Position numbers and translations under genes: made by a program
Notes under the pieces: model-generated
The model's database searches: none
What the model saw: only the letters and a program-made list of their open reading frames with translations
What the model was told of the DNA's origin: nothing
NCBI GenBank assembly: GCA_036732565.1
Contig: DAINCF010000431.1
Span: forward strand, 1 to 6,273
Origin: JAIVJN01 sp036732565
Lineage (GTDB): Bacteria > Acidobacteriota > Vicinamibacteria > Vicinamibacterales > UBA2999
DNA length: 6,273 nt
Direction: 5' to 3'
Part shown: piece by piece, positions 5,708-6,273 of the stretch
How positions within the stretch are numbered: position 1 is the first letter of the stretch
How the letters are laid out: every line of letters begins with the position of its first letter

Positions 5708-6184
5708 ATGGCGGTCAAACCCATTCCCGATGGCTACCACAGCGTTACGCCGTATCTGGTCGTCGACGATGCAGCGAAAGCGATCGACTACTACACCAAA
5801 GCGTTCGGCGCGAAGGAAGCCTTCCGCATGAACGGCCCCGACGGCAAGGTCGGGCACGCTGAGATTCAGATCGGAAACTCGATGGTGATGCTGGCCGACC
5901 CGAATCCGCACTGGGGCGCCAAGAGCGCCAAAGAATTTGGCGGCTCGCCCGTGAGCTTGATGGTGTACGTCGAAGATTCCGACGCCGTCTTCAAGCGCGC
6001 GATCGCCAGCGGCTCGACGCAGCTCAAGCCGGTCGAAGATCAGTTCTACGGCGACCGTTCTGGCACTCTCACCGATCCGTTCGGATTGATGTGGACCATC
6101 GCGACCCACAAGGAAGACGTCGCACCCGACGAGATGATGCGGCGCGCGGAAGAGTACGCGAAGAAGGCGCAGGCGCCAGCCTAG
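5708..6184 (+). CDS. VOC family protein, PhnB/glyoxalase-like
   Basis: The start is ATG 5708, giving 158 residues. The open frame extends further upstream, but those 55 codons are unlike protein, while this ATG has a good ribosome binding site and opens directly with MAVKPIPDGYHSVTPYLVV, the normal N-terminus of the COG2764 PhnB-like group. The paired beta-alpha-beta-beta-beta modules of the VOC fold are recognisable. Module one runs from about residue 10 to 65 (DDAAKAIDYYTKAFGAKE, then GPDGKVGHAEIQIGNSMVMLAD). Module two runs from about 80 to 133 (SPVSLMVYVEDSDAVFKRA, then QFYGDRSGTLTDPFGLMWTIATHKED). H50 and E52 of GHAEI are family-conserved and may contribute to a ligand or metal pocket; I cannot confirm metal binding. 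The last 25 residues form a charged helix. The family includes glyoxalase, dioxygenase and antibiotic-binding proteins, and the function of this subgroup is generally unassigned. It should be cytoplasmic. The TAG stop (6182-6184) overlaps the first bases of the repeat that follows. Confidence 0.92.
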   Translation: MAVKPIPDGYHSVTPYLVVDDAAKAIDYYTKAFGAKEAFRMNGPDGKVGHAEIQIGNSMVMLADPNPHWGAKSAKEFGGSPVSLMVYVEDSDAVFKRAIASGSTQLKPVEDQFYGDRSGTLTDPFGLMWTIATHKEDVAPDEMMRRAEEYAKKAQAPA

Positions 6185-6273
6185 ACCTGGGGCCTGTGGC
6201 TCGAGACTTGGGTTCGCACCTTCGTAGGGGCGGTTCGCGAACCGCCCCTACACGAGCCTCAGGTCACAGGTCT
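6183..6273. repeat. Composite inverted repeat with a 26-base perfect palindrome, reaching the window edge
   Basis: At the centre two 13-base arms, TAGGGGCGGTTCG (6225-6237) and CGAACCGCCCCTA (6238-6250), form a perfect palindrome with no spacer. Outer arms 6183-6203 and 6253-6273 are complementary at 18 of 21 positions, enclosing it asymmetrically with 21 bases on the left and 2 on the right. On the left, AGACCTGGGG (6183) and AGACTTGGGT (6204) look like degenerate direct copies. The element starts inside the VOC stop codon and its right arm ends exactly at the window edge, so more may lie beyond. The GTAGGGGCGGTTCG-type palindrome resembles REP-like dispersed elements I recall from many bacterial genomes. 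It could act as a transcript terminator or 3' stabiliser, but no T-run is present. Confidence 0.8.

Noticed and set aside
6211..6220. GGTTCGCACC considered as part of a tRNA T-arm
   Set aside because: No acceptor, D or anticodon arms surround it; it belongs to the left side of the composite repeat.
1..6273. Search for a defence, toxin-antitoxin, phage or other novel multi-gene system
   Set aside because: All intact genes belong to familiar families without functional linkage, and no unexplained gene cluster is present in the window.

Overview
The window looks like a GC-rich chromosomal segment from an Acidobacteriota genome, most likely of the Vicinamibacteria type. The best taxonomic pointer is the truncated first gene. 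It ends in the tail of a VWFA-related protein of the Acidobacteria-typical family (the 'ESRRGYWAP' end of the domain). The extracytoplasmic amidohydrolase and amidase and the short VOC protein are also typical of such genomes, but this assignment is inference from gene content.

Layout from left to right: (1) the 3' part of a VWFA-related protein gene (+, open at the left edge to 878); (2) a convergent FkbM-type methyltransferase gene (-, 891-1592) with visibly lower GC than its surroundings; (3) a 288-bp divergent intergenic region holding candidate promoter elements; (4) a secreted metal-dependent amidohydrolase (+, 1881-3317); (5) msrB, a zinc-type methionine-R-sulfoxide reductase (+, 3335-3853), 17 bases downstream; (6) a long imperfect inverted repeat (about 3825-3942) lying across the convergent ends of msrB and the next gene; (7) a secreted amidase-signature hydrolase (-, GTG start at 5501, ending at 3945); (8) a divergent intergenic region of 206 bp; (9) a PhnB-like VOC protein (+, 5708-6184); (10) a composite inverted repeat beginning inside the VOC stop codon and running to the window edge.

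No single pathway links the genes. The amidohydrolase and amidase both carry N-terminal signal sequences and would act outside the cytoplasm on amide, peptide or related small substrates. MsrB and the VOC protein appear cytoplasmic. The FkbM enzyme would methylate an oxygen on a glycan, lipid or secondary metabolite, but has no pathway partners here.

I do not see a defence system, CRISPR array, mobile-element gene, rRNA or tRNA. The least ordinary content is non-coding. Two different inverted-repeat elements touch the 3' ends of genes, and one appears to supply the last codons of msrB. Candidate -10 boxes also sit exactly 12 to 7 bases before the start codons of msrB and the amidase, which suggests leaderless transcripts.
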